From assembly GCF_014692505.1 (NCBI RefSeq), contig NZ_JACNYK010000001.1, positions 124,001 through 188,000 on the forward strand: 64,000 nucleotides of DNA. The letters run 5' to 3'. Below, piece by piece: positions 37,235 through 47,000 of the stretch (its first letter is position 1; the number at the start of each line of letters is the position of its first letter). This DNA comes from Sphingobacterium arenae. Its GTDB lineage: Bacteria > Bacteroidota > Bacteroidia > Sphingobacteriales > Sphingobacteriaceae. The position numbers and the translations under genes are program-made. The notes under the pieces are model-generated. The model ran no database searches and was not told where the DNA came from. It saw nothing but the letters and a program-made list of their open reading frames with translations.

Positions 37235-38395
37235 TTACCGGTCCAATAAAACACTTGTCATGATGAAAGGCCCTATAGCCTTGGGATCATTATCCCGGAT
37301 CGGTTCGGAAATATAATAAGCAAAACTTCCGTCTCTATAATTCTTTTCGCCCCCCAACCCCGCTACGGAACAACAATCGGTTATAGATAAGGAACCGTCT
37401 GCTTCCGTCTTCACGAACCGTTTTAGATACTGGTCATAAGCTTGCTCTCCTTTGTTCAAATAACCTTTATCCAAATAGCCTTTTTGGGCGCCTTTGATCC
37501 ATGTGTAAATAAACATAATAGATCCTGTCGATTCCAGATAATTCCCTTCTCTATCTCCTAAGTCGGTAACTTGGTACCACATGCCTGTTGCCGGGTCTCT
37601 ATATTTTTCAATCGAAGCGGACAGTTCTTGTAAGATGTTGATAATTGCAGGCCGGTCTTTATGGTCTTCAGGTAAAAAATCCAAGACATCAACGATGGCC
37701 ATCATATACCAGCCTATACTGCGCGACCAAAAATGTGGGGAAAGCCCTGTTTTGGGATCTGCCCAACGCTGTTGCCTGCTTTCATCCCACCCATGGAAAT
37801 ACAGACCGGTTTGCGGATCATACAAGTGTTTCCGGACATCCACAATCTGCAACGCAACATCATCAAATAGCGCTGCTTCGTTATTTTCCTTTGCATATTG
37901 TGCTAAAAAAGGTCCTGCCATGTACAACCCATCCAGCCATACTTGATGCGGATAGACTTTTTTATGCCAGAAGCTCCCGTCTTTTGTACGAGGATGTGTG
38001 CGCATTTGCTCCCGCTGATGATCCAGTGCTATCTTGAACCGCTCCTCTTTCGTTTTTGCCAAAATAGGGAAGAGAATTTTGCCGGTATTGACACGATCTA
38101 TGTTATACTCCAAAGGCTTATACGTCTTGATCGTTCCGTCAGCATTTACCATCGTGTCTGCGTAATCATACACATAGCTATAATATTTCGGGTCGTTCGT
38201 TTTATTAGAAACTTGTAGGATAGACTGCATCACCAAACCATGACAGTAGTTCCATTTCAATGCTTTTGAAAAATCAATCATCCATGCTTCTGGGTTCCGT
38301 TTCATATCCGAGTCAGCCATCTGCACATAGTTTTTTTGCCCAAAAGCTTGTACAACAATAAAAACGGACATTACCAATAGGATCAACTGTTTCAT
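37235..38395 (-). CDS. Unsaturated galacturonyl/rhamnogalacturonyl hydrolase GH105
   Basis: 386 residues with signal peptide ending VQAFGQ. GH105/GH88-type (alpha/alpha)6 barrel: WNYCHGLVMQSI near 50, VWLDGLYMAGPFLAQYAKE with the catalytic Asp near 155, FWSRSIGWYMMAIVDVLDFLP, and GSIMFIYTWIKGAQKGYL. It removes the 4,5-unsaturated uronic acid left at the non-reducing end by pectate or rhamnogalacturonan lyases, so it works downstream of PL1 and PL10. It is the first gene of an operon whose promoter carries the 18-bp operator. Confidence 0.93.
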   Translation of the reverse strand: MKQLILLVMSVFIVVQAFGQKNYVQMADSDMKRNPEAWMIDFSKALKWNYCHGLVMQSILQVSNKTNDPKYYSYVYDYADTMVNADGTIKTYKPLEYNIDRVNTGKILFPILAKTKEERFKIALDHQREQMRTHPRTKDGSFWHKKVYPHQVWLDGLYMAGPFLAQYAKENNEAALFDDVALQIVDVRKHLYDPQTGLYFHGWDESRQQRWADPKTGLSPHFWSRSIGWYMMAIVDVLDFLPEDHKDRPAIINILQELSASIEKYRDPATGMWYQVTDLGDREGNYLESTGSIMFIYTWIKGAQKGYLDKGYLNKGEQAYDQYLKRFVKTEADGSLSITDCCSVAGLGGEKNYRDGSFAYYISEPIRDNDPKAIGPFIMTSVLLDR

Positions 38396-38440
38396 ACGAA
38401 AGGGTTTACATTTATATTCGGTTTATTAATTATGCTTTTA

Positions 38441-38448
38441 CAACTATA
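38441..38448 (-). promoter_or_regulatory. Putative -7 promoter box of the GH105 operon
   Basis: On the minus strand TATAGTTG preceded by AATACC, the same arrangement as in the susC-1 (ATACCC TATCATTG) and susC-3 (TTACCT TATAATTG) promoters. The expected start near 38434 gives a leader of about 39 nt. Confidence 0.55.
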
Positions 38449-38489
38449 GGTATTTCGTCCGTGAATACACACAAAATCACATAAAAAAA

Positions 38490-38521
38490 CAGTGCAAACG
38501 TTGCCGGTAACGTTTGCACTG
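38490..38521. promoter_or_regulatory. Palindromic operator upstream of the GH105 operon
   Basis: A 32-bp inverted repeat with one mismatched pair, whose core (38497-38514) AACGTTGCCGGTAACGTT matches the operators at 3481 and 47471. The core lies 48 bp upstream of the TATAGTTG box. Being a strong palindrome just after the DUF2383 gene, it could also fold in RNA, but there is no loop or U-tract typical of a terminator. Confidence 0.75.
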
Positions 38522-38560
38522 CTTTACAACCCGCATGGGGGAATATTTTGTTTGTAAAAG

Positions 38561-39007
38561 CTAGTTCGCGCTGTCGCGTAAAGCTTTGATCTTATCGTGC
38601 GAGGTTCTAATCTGCGCGGCTTGGTCAAGTACGGTTTCCAATGCTTGTCCTGTCACTTCACCACTATCCATGACCTTTTTATAAGCAGCCTTGATAGCGT
38701 CCTCACCCCGTTCCGCCTCTTCCAGAATGCTTTTCCGATCTTTACCGCCAAATAGGGCTTTTACATCGATCCAAGCGCGATGAATAGCTCCCGCTACGCT
38801 TTCATCATTATCATCCACTTCCGCACCATGTTGTTCTACTAGCGTCGTAAGTTCCTGGGAAAAACGTTCACTTTCTGCTGCCGCTGTTGTAAAAATAACC
38901 TGAAGATCTGCATTTATAGGCTCTAGGTCTTCTAATGCTTTTTTAAAGCCTAATGTACGGTCATTATTGATTTCAATTAAATTCTTTAGATGTCTTATCG
39001 CTTTCAT
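38561..39007 (-). CDS. DUF2383 / PA2169-family four-helix-bundle protein
   Basis: 148 residues, no signal peptide, so cytoplasmic. The sequence is almost fully helical with the PA2169/DUF2383 pattern: LKNLIEINNDRTLGFKKALEDL, FTTAAAESERFSQELTTLVEQ, VAGAIHRAWIDVKALFGGKDRKSILEEAERGEDAIKAAYKKVM. The family has a ferritin-like four-helix fold and is linked to stress or stationary phase; no biochemical role is established. It lies 70 bp after PL1-c in the same direction, so it may be the last gene of the susC-3 operon although its link to pectin is unclear. Confidence 0.85.
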   Translation of the reverse strand: MKAIRHLKNLIEINNDRTLGFKKALEDLEPINADLQVIFTTAAAESERFSQELTTLVEQHGAEVDDNDESVAGAIHRAWIDVKALFGGKDRKSILEEAERGEDAIKAAYKKVMDSGEVTGQALETVLDQAAQIRTSHDKIKALRDSAN

Positions 39008-39076
39008 AACATTTTTGTTTTTGTGACTCTATGATATGAACGGTTTAGCATCACAATAGTTTCTGCATATTTATTT

Positions 39077-40564
39077 TTAATACAGGTCTTCTACCAAACT
39101 ATTGAAATACATCTCTATATTATCATAAACGCCACTTAAGTCTCTTCCATTGGCATTTGGCGTGTTCGGATCAAGGTTGTTCGCCGTTTCCCACGCGTCG
39201 GGCATACCGTCTCCATCAGTATCGATGGGCATTGTTGTCTGTTCCAAAGTAGGCCAACCCCCAACATCCGTTTGTGAATCGATAATGCCTGGATATCCTG
39301 TTTTTGACCCCCTATAAGTAGCTGTCCCGTTTTTTACTTCTTGTACCACACGTTGATCTACCGCATCGCGTTTATAGGATGCCCCTGCTTTTTCCAAGAC
39401 CTGTTCGTAAGCCTGTTCGGCTGTATGTTGCGCGCTAAAGGCTTCAAAAGGAAACGGTGTCGTTCTTTGGGCTTGTGCTACAGAAACGCCCGCGTCGAAA
39501 TCAACACCTCCTGCCCAATTGTTCATCGTAACATTCGCATTGCCAAATACATAATTTCCCTCAATAAAGAACACACCATGTCCCGGGCTATAACGCGCAT
39601 CCTTTTCTTTGGACACTTGCATAATACGTTTGTTCTTGCTCGATGGTGTTGCCGGCCCTGGCTTGTAATAATTATTCACCATATTGTATTCTCCGTTTTC
39701 TCCACCATAAGCCGAATTGCCACGCCAGTTGTAGATCACATTATTACGATAATCCACTTTATCAGCACCCACGGGGCTTAATCCTCCAGTGCCCGGACGG
39801 TTTCCGCCATCAAAGCGGGGGTTTCGGCTGTTATGGTGTGCTAACAGGTTATGATGGAAAGAAGCTTGATGACCACCCCATATTCCACCGTAGCCGTGAT
39901 CGTCTTTCTCGTGGAACGATTTGTTTAAGCTCTCCGCCAGGATACACCATTGCATCGTAAAATCTTTATTGGCATAGAACGAAGAGCATTCGTCAATAGA
40001 CCAACTCATGGAGCAGTGATCGATGATAATATTTTTCTGATGGCGCCCCCACAAAGCGTCCTGTTCATTCTGGGTCAGGTCGCCCATCCGAAAGCGGACA
40101 AACCGGAGAATGACGTTGTCCGCTGCGATGACCATCTCCTGATCTTGGATACAAATACCGTCACCAGGAGCGGTTTGCCCAGCAATGGTGATGTCTCCGT
40201 CTTTTATATGGAGACGTTTTTTTAATTTAATATTTCCAGATACTTCGAATACGATAATCCGAGGGCCCGATTGATCAATGGCCGCCCGGAGACTTCCTGT
40301 ACCGGCATCGTTTAAATTGGTCACTTTAATAACCTTACCGCCACGGCCACCTGTTGTCATCTTGCCGTAACCCTCAGCGCCCGGAAATGCCATAGCGGAC
40401 TCCGTCTGTTCCCGCGGCGGGGTTTCTTCCTCTTCTTCTTTTGTTATGACGGGCTCCTCCGCTTTGGGGGTCTCTTTTCCACAACCTATAGTTGCCCACA
40501 GTAGACATATTCCAATCCAAGGAAATACGATGTCTTTTATTCGAAAAGCTATATTGTTTCTCAT
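39077..40564 (-). CDS. Pectate lyase family PL1, surface lipoprotein (PL1-c)
   Basis: 495 residues. Lipid Cys28 (WATIGC) followed by an acidic stretch (KAEEPVITKEEEEET) that suggests surface export. PL1 marks: AFPGAEGYGKMTTGGRGGKV, EVSGNIKLKK, IIIDHCSMSWSIDE and HHNSRNPRFDG, with a C-terminal DTDGDGMPDAWE calcium motif. It is closest in design to PL1-a and holds the same place in its operon (after the beta-helix lipoprotein and a hairpin). It cleaves homogalacturonan at the cell surface. Confidence 0.94.
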   Translation of the reverse strand: MRNNIAFRIKDIVFPWIGICLLWATIGCGKETPKAEEPVITKEEEEETPPREQTESAMAFPGAEGYGKMTTGGRGGKVIKVTNLNDAGTGSLRAAIDQSGPRIIVFEVSGNIKLKKRLHIKDGDITIAGQTAPGDGICIQDQEMVIAADNVILRFVRFRMGDLTQNEQDALWGRHQKNIIIDHCSMSWSIDECSSFYANKDFTMQWCILAESLNKSFHEKDDHGYGGIWGGHQASFHHNLLAHHNSRNPRFDGGNRPGTGGLSPVGADKVDYRNNVIYNWRGNSAYGGENGEYNMVNNYYKPGPATPSSKNKRIMQVSKEKDARYSPGHGVFFIEGNYVFGNANVTMNNWAGGVDFDAGVSVAQAQRTTPFPFEAFSAQHTAEQAYEQVLEKAGASYKRDAVDQRVVQEVKNGTATYRGSKTGYPGIIDSQTDVGGWPTLEQTTMPIDTDGDGMPDAWETANNLDPNTPNANGRDLSGVYDNIEMYFNSLVEDLY

Positions 40565-40635
40565 CTATATACTATTATAGTTTATCCAAACCGGCTATTT
40601 CTGACGGCATAGAGCAGGTTCATGCATATTTAAAA

Positions 40636-40660
40636 AGCCGCATCAATCGATGATGCGGCT
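40636..40660 (-). terminator. Rho-independent terminator between beta-helix lipoprotein and PL1-c
   Basis: Perfect 10-bp stem AGCCGCATCA/TGATGCGGCT with a 5-nt loop; on the minus strand it is followed by a run of T (CTTTTTAAA). It is a convincing intrinsic terminator, placed within what looks like one operon, so PL1-c is either expressed by read-through or from its own start. Confidence 0.8.
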
Positions 40661-40678
40661 CTCTCCATCTTCGATCAG

Positions 40679-42226
40679 TTAACGCCATCTAGCCGCGCCG
40701 ATTCCGTTTAATTTCAGATCTAGATTATTGACCGTGAAGTCGCCATTCTCTGGATCTGTAAACTCAGGATTTAGGGACGTATAGTTCCCACTATCGTTCT
40801 GTGCATTTGATTGTGTGCTTGCCGTGAAGTTCGGCGCATTATGATAGTTATTGCCCGAAAGCTCCGTAATGGTTGTTGCACCTTGATTGGTATAATAGCC
40901 TTCGCTCTCGACGATTAAATTCTTGGTAAAAGAGATGCTGTGATTAGCCAAGCGAATATACAAATACCGTTTCCCGTTATTGCTCACTGCTTTGTAGAAG
41001 GTATTGCTACTAATCGTAATTTTACTTTCCACGGAACCAAAGTTGTCGGAACCACCAGCGTCCATCCGGAACAAATCGCGTGCAGCTGCACTATTATAAA
41101 CGGTATTATCCACAAAGATAAATTCGTCGGCAATACCTTTTCGGAAATCTATAAAATCCCCCTCATTGCACTCAATATCATGAATGAGGTTATTTGTAAA
41201 CGTTACAGATGGTATCCTCGCCTTTTTATTTACATAAAATATGCCTTTCACATACTTTTTCACTTCACAATTCTGCATCAAGAAAGCACCATATGGGCTG
41301 TCAAGATCTTCATTGTAAACGACAGTCTGATCCGATCCTCCTCCTGTGCCATCGAGAGATAAGTCTCGAAGCGTTAACGCGGCATTTTTCGTAACACGAA
41401 AGATAGCGCCTTGAATAACCGGCTTTTTGTGCGGCTTATATCCCCGAACGGATATGTTTTTATTGATCTCTATCTTGTCATTGATTACATACGTACCTGG
41501 CTCTATGGCGAATACCGCTCCATCGGCTGCAGCAGCGATCACTGCCGCAAGATTGTCACTTGTCGTGACCTTTGTCACCCCTGGACCACCCAGCAAGGTG
41601 GTGAAAACCATCACGCCCCGCCGTTTATCTTCATTCATTAAGGTCGCGGTGTAGGTCACATCGCTCTCCAGACCAACGATTGTCGTGGTACCTGCTTCCG
41701 CATCGGCTGAAGACACTCTATGTTCGATTTCGCCCGGCATCAACACCACTGAGGTCACCAATTCCCCTTCGGGCCAACTCAGTGTGACAGATTCTTCTGT
41801 TAACGTTTCGGGGTCCAGCTCGTTAAAAATATGTTCAATACCCGTCTCGAAAGTCGTCGTAATCCAGGTTGAATTTCCCAAACCTTCGCCGACCGCCCCC
41901 ACACGAACGCCATAAATCGTCTCACCAAAAAGACCCTCAACCGTATAAGGAAGCTCTTCAAACTTTACACCTTCAATCGACCTTGTTGCGGTACCAGAAA
42001 ATTCTGCATTATCAAATATTTCAATGACGTAAGAGTCCGCATTGCTTACACGTCTCCAATTCAACCGAACATTTGTGCGGTCTACCACCTGTGCTGTCAA
42101 CTCCGTAGGCGACAACGCCCGATCGAGATTTAGCTCTGTTATTTCCTCTAAAAGGTTTTCTTTACAGGAGGATAAGCCCAATCCTACCATCATTGCGGAA
42201 AACCATATTATATATTTATATTTCAT
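40679..42226 (-). CDS. Beta-helix surface lipoprotein, DUF4957/DUF5123-like
   Basis: 515 residues, lipid Cys21 (GLGLSSC). Fibronectin-III-like modules at ~40-215 (SPTELTAQVVDRTNVRLNWRRVSNADSYVIEIF; SVTLSWPEGELVTSVVLMPG) precede a right-handed beta-helix (~220-490; LRDLSLDGTGG, MQNCEVKKYVKGIFYVNKKA, FTNNLIHDIE). The C-terminus FTDPENGDFTVNNLDLKLNGIGAARW echoes that of the homologue at 19044. I see no catalytic signature of PL1 or CE8. It is inferred to be a pectin-binding surface protein that works with SusC-3/SusD-3. Confidence 0.8.
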   Translation of the reverse strand: MKYKYIIWFSAMMVGLGLSSCKENLLEEITELNLDRALSPTELTAQVVDRTNVRLNWRRVSNADSYVIEIFDNAEFSGTATRSIEGVKFEELPYTVEGLFGETIYGVRVGAVGEGLGNSTWITTTFETGIEHIFNELDPETLTEESVTLSWPEGELVTSVVLMPGEIEHRVSSADAEAGTTTIVGLESDVTYTATLMNEDKRRGVMVFTTLLGGPGVTKVTTSDNLAAVIAAAADGAVFAIEPGTYVINDKIEINKNISVRGYKPHKKPVIQGAIFRVTKNAALTLRDLSLDGTGGGSDQTVVYNEDLDSPYGAFLMQNCEVKKYVKGIFYVNKKARIPSVTFTNNLIHDIECNEGDFIDFRKGIADEFIFVDNTVYNSAAARDLFRMDAGGSDNFGSVESKITISSNTFYKAVSNNGKRYLYIRLANHSISFTKNLIVESEGYYTNQGATTITELSGNNYHNAPNFTASTQSNAQNDSGNYTSLNPEFTDPENGDFTVNNLDLKLNGIGAARWR

Positions 42227-42245
42227 GATTTCAACGTCTTAAAGG

Positions 42246-44060
42246 TTAATTTAAATGATCGTTATTCAATAAACCGTTCGAGTTCTCGATAAAAAACTGC
42301 CATATCGGCCAATACTGCTGTTTATTCGGATCTTTACCGGGATAAACCAATGCATCCCATAACGTGTTTGCATCACTGCTACCGACCATTGTCCAGGTTT
42401 TGCTTTCTGCGTAATTCAACGCAGCGCCCGCGGCATCTGTATCACCGAAGTTCAACCCATAAATGGTAATGGTTTCGTCATCTTCATTGGTTTGGTAATA
42501 AATCTTTTCTGGAAGGTTCGCATATTTTCCTGTCCGGTTTTCCAATTGCTCCAGTTTTTCCTTCGCTTCGGCCAGTTTGGTACCGAGCAGATTCCAACGG
42601 ATAAGGTCTCCTTTACGCAACATCTCTCCCGTAAACTCCAGCGCCCGTTGATCTACAATCGCATTAAAGAATGCCGTTTTGGAGACGATTGCTTCCGCTA
42701 AAAGATCCGCAGCTTTGGTCATATTTGTAGGGAAAGCGCGATCCAGTATCATTTCCAAATAAGGTGCTGCCGCTTGTGGACCATCTAATTCGTTAATAGA
42801 CTCTGCTGCCATCAACACCACATCGGCATAACGCATATACATCCAGTTTAGTCCGTCGTCATTGGTCGAGGTAACGCGTCTCCCCATCCATTCGTATCGA
42901 TACTTACCAAAATATAGCCGACCTAATGAGGAAGGCACCTGAAATGCGCCGGCATCGGCCACGTCACCCGCACGATCCCACTCATAGGGAACGACAGATA
43001 CAAAACGTCGTGCATCCTCTTTATCAAACTCGTACAGCATAATGGGATTGGGTCCTACGGTACCTCCACGGTTTTGTCCCGTATATTGACTCGTCTTTAA
43101 ATGTCTGACACCTAAATCAAAAATGACACGGCCCCGTCCTTCACTGAAAGGGATTTCCCACATCGATTCGCCACCCGCCGCTAGATTTTCCTGATTAAAA
43201 CGACGGAAAACTTCTTCAAACCCGAGTAAACGTTGTGTATTGCTGTTGATAATATCCAAGCATTCTTGTTTAGCTAGCGCATACATCTTCTCTCTCGAAA
43301 GATCTGGATCCTGGCTCAGCCGCACCGTACCGTCTAAACGTTGTGCATAGCCCCCGGCTGCTAATGCGAGGCGGGCACGTAATCCCTTGGCAAACGCTTT
43401 ACTTGCATGTTCGACAGAGGAAGTTTTTGACGATTCATTTGCCCAAGGCAATAAATTGGCAGCTTCTTCTAAATCTGCCAATAACTGCTTATAGATCTCG
43501 TCCCGATCCGCTCGCGGCAAATACGTCGTCGCGGTGTTAATGGGTTCAAAACGTGCTGGTACATCGCCCCAGCCCTTGATCAAGTCGCTGTATAATACCG
43601 CCCGGAGAACCAGTACTTCGCCCAGAATCTGCGCCATTTGTGCATTTGTTTCTACGTCGCCATAGGTACGTAAACCCCGTATGGCCATATTTGCACGCTC
43701 AATTCCCTCATAGAATTTTGCATAGGCATTATTGTCCGTATTCATTTGTCCGTTATCGAAATTGGTATTGTAATTACCCAATCTCGACTTATCATCGTCT
43801 ATCGCCTTAAGGGAATTATGGATTTCTACGTCGGTATTGGTACCGTAATAAACGAGATACCTCCCCCGATAGGAGTTTGTCTCCCCAAAGGATTGAATAA
43901 TTCCCGGAATAACCCCTTCCGCCAAGCTCGGGGAAGAGAAAATAACCGATTCATCTAAGGAAGACTTCGTCGGTGCTTCCAATACATCTTTACAGGCGGT
44001 TACCGATAAAACTGTTGCGGCCAGCACGGCTATGTTTATAATTTGCTTCATTGCTTTCAA
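42246..44060 (-). CDS. SusD/RagB family glycan-binding lipoprotein (susD-3)
   Basis: 604 residues, lipid Cys23 (VLSVTAC). SusD features: DVLEAPTKSSLDESVIFSSPSLAEG opening, TPR-like helices (ILGEVLVLRAVLYSDLIKGWGDVP), LNWMYMRYADVVLMAAESINEL and DQRALEFTGEMLRKGDLIRWN. It is shorter than SusD-1 and SusD-2, close to the family mean. It starts 1 bp after the susC-3 stop, so the pair is tightly coupled. Confidence 0.94.
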   Translation of the reverse strand: MKAMKQIINIAVLAATVLSVTACKDVLEAPTKSSLDESVIFSSPSLAEGVIPGIIQSFGETNSYRGRYLVYYGTNTDVEIHNSLKAIDDDKSRLGNYNTNFDNGQMNTDNNAYAKFYEGIERANMAIRGLRTYGDVETNAQMAQILGEVLVLRAVLYSDLIKGWGDVPARFEPINTATTYLPRADRDEIYKQLLADLEEAANLLPWANESSKTSSVEHASKAFAKGLRARLALAAGGYAQRLDGTVRLSQDPDLSREKMYALAKQECLDIINSNTQRLLGFEEVFRRFNQENLAAGGESMWEIPFSEGRGRVIFDLGVRHLKTSQYTGQNRGGTVGPNPIMLYEFDKEDARRFVSVVPYEWDRAGDVADAGAFQVPSSLGRLYFGKYRYEWMGRRVTSTNDDGLNWMYMRYADVVLMAAESINELDGPQAAAPYLEMILDRAFPTNMTKAADLLAEAIVSKTAFFNAIVDQRALEFTGEMLRKGDLIRWNLLGTKLAEAKEKLEQLENRTGKYANLPEKIYYQTNEDDETITIYGLNFGDTDAAGAALNYAESKTWTMVGSSDANTLWDALVYPGKDPNKQQYWPIWQFFIENSNGLLNNDHLN

Positions 44061-44061
44061 A

Positions 44062-47000
44062 TTAAAAATTCACATTCAAACCAAATACAAAGGATCTACT
44101 TTTCGGATAAGCAGAATAATCTACCCCTGGTGTTAGCGACGTTTTCCGACGGGTCGAGACCTCCGGATCAAACCCGCTATAGTTTGTAAACAGCAGCAGA
44201 TTATAACCCGAAGCATAAATCCGTAGGTTTTGCATTTTCAGTTTAGAGGTAATGGATTGCGGAAGAGTGTAGCCGATAGTAGCAGTAGAAAGCCGCAGGA
44301 ACGAACCATCTTCCACGGCCCAGTCGGTAAATGTAAACGAACGCGTATATGGTGACCACATGGTGGTATTCGCATTCATAGCTTCCAGCTCCGCTGGATC
44401 GTTGCTGATGGTACCATCGGGGCGAAGATTTGTCCAGCGCGAACCGCTTGCCACTTCTCCGATCATGTTGCGGGAATTATACTGGCTGGTCGATGTATAC
44501 TCAATTTTGTTGGCGTTGTATATATCGTTGCCATAACTCCAAGTAAAATAAGTTGCCAGATCAAAATTATAAATCCGCGAGGTGATCGAAAAACCGCCGG
44601 TATGCAAAGCGTTTGCATTTCCTATAATAGTTCGGTCTGCCACGCTAACTTTACCATCACCATCCAAGTCCATTATTTTCATCGAACCTGGACGAATTAA
44701 GCCAACGAGTTCGCTACCATCTACTACGCCTTCTTTCAAAATCCATTGGTTGGACGCTGCATCATACCGCTCAAAATCGGATACTTCGTATCGGCCACCG
44801 CTTTGATACCCATACATTTGTCCAATAGGCGCCCCGACTTCTACCATATAATCTGTTCCGATAGCCGTAGATGCCCAACCTGAGGTTCCCGGGATACTTT
44901 CAATCGCACCCAAGCCCAATACTTTATTACGATTAAAGGCTATATTAGCATTGACAGAGAGGTCGAAATTTGTTTTCTGAACCACTTTTCCATTCAGGGT
45001 GAATTCTAATCCTTTATTTTGTGTATCGCCTAGATTACGGTATTGCACATCGTAACCTGTTCCGGCAACAGGAAAAGCAATAAGCAGGTCTTTCGTTTTA
45101 TTGAGATAGGCATCCACCGTTCCACTTAAACGACCATTCCACAGTGTAAAATCCAAACCGATATTACGGGTCACCGTTGTTTCCCATTTTAAGTTGGGAT
45201 TTGCCATCGTCTTGGATGCCGCCCAATAGTTGTCATAACCATTCACCCAGCTCGTTGTCGAGTTATTAAAAGTTTGTACTAATAGACCGGCAGGAATACG
45301 ATCATTCCCCGCCGATCCATAGCTCGCCCGAAGCTTCAGGTCTGTCATCCAACTTTTTGCATCCGATAGGAACTCTTCGTCAGACAAACGCCAAGCACCT
45401 GATACGGAAGGAAAATAACCCCACCAGTTATCCTCCGAAAATTTCGACGAACCGTCGGCACGGAAAGTCGCACTCAACAAATATTTTCCCTTAAAATCAT
45501 AGTTCGCCCGTCCGAAGAACGACAAAAGCTTGTTGTCGGGACTGAAATTATTATCCACAGAATAAGGAATCCCTTGTGTTGTCAATTTCCGCGCATCGTC
45601 AAAAGAGAAGGACTCGGGAAAATTGTGAATAGCATTGGTCAACACCTGATTTTCAGTAAATATATATTCTTGGCCAACCATGACATTCAACTTGTGGTCC
45701 TCGCCAATCATATCATCCAAGGTATAGGTGGCCGTATTCGTATTCCGCCAACTATTGCGATTTGTATTGGTTAAGATAAGCGCTGGTTTGCCTTGATAAT
45801 CTGCTGCCGGCACATTCCGCACATAGTAAGTCGTTGCCCCATAGAACCGATCTTGGTCGTTTCGATAGTTGTCATAGCCAAATTCGGAACGCAGACGGAG
45901 ATTTGGCAGCACTTGATAAGAGAGTGCCGCGTTTAGGTTGATCGTTTTCCGTCTGTAATATTGATCATTATCAGAAATGGCAACAATCGGACTATACAGG
46001 TTAAAATCGTCGTCTGTTTCGGTGGATGTCGTTAAACCTGCAACCGTAAAAGGAGGGTATAACATCGCGTACTTCAACCGAGAATCGGCCGAAGAAACCT
46101 CGTTCTGCTCATTCATCCCACCACCATTTACTTGTGTATCCGAATAACGTGCGCCAATATCCAATGTTAAACCATCGTACAACTTATGATTCAGTTTAAA
46201 ATTTGCATTGTGGCGCTGAAAATCCGACATCTGCATAATCGCCCTATCTTTCACAAAGCTATGGCTCACACTAAAACGTGTTTTCTCTCCACCACCACTA
46301 AGGTTTAAGTTTTGATTATATGTCGTTCCTGTTCTTCCAAATATAATCTCCTGCCAATCATTCGGCTCGACATCCGCATAGAGGTCGATATCTTGGTAAT
46401 TTCCAAAATATCGGGTGTAGTTTTCAGGCTTGTTAGCCAAAAGCGAATGTTCGTATTGCCAAGTGACATAGTCTAGCGGAGACAACACATCTTGCTTGTT
46501 GGCTAGGTTCCGGGAGCCGGTAAACACATTAAAGCTGATAGCAGTCTTACCGGATTTACCCCCTTTGGTGGTAACGAGAATTACCCCGTTCGCGCCGCGA
46601 GCACCGTATATGGCGGTGGAGGAAGCGTCTTTTAAGATATCAATAGACTCAATGTCCTGCGGCGCAATGTCGGCGATGGAATTAACCGGGAATCCGTCAA
46701 CGATATATAAGGGTGCGTTATCCTGTGTGATAGACCCTCCTCCACGCACCCGGACGGTCAATTCTGCATCGGGCGATCCTTCTGTCGTATTGATGTTCAG
46801 ACCCGCAACACGCCCCTGTATTGCCTCCAGTGCGGAGGAAACAGGAGCTGCTGTAATTGTCTTCGCATCCACGGAGGCGACCGCTCCGGTCAGGTCCTTC
46901 CGCTTCACGGTGCCATAACCGATAACGACGACTTCATCTAAGCCTGCTGCATCGACTTGCATCGTAACGGAAATTTTGGTATTTCCTTGAATAGCGTGCT

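Noticed and set aside
38490..38521. Reading the 32-bp palindrome as a terminator of DUF2383
   Set aside because: It has no loop or U-tract, and the same sequence occurs at two other promoters at fixed spacing, so an operator is the better reading.
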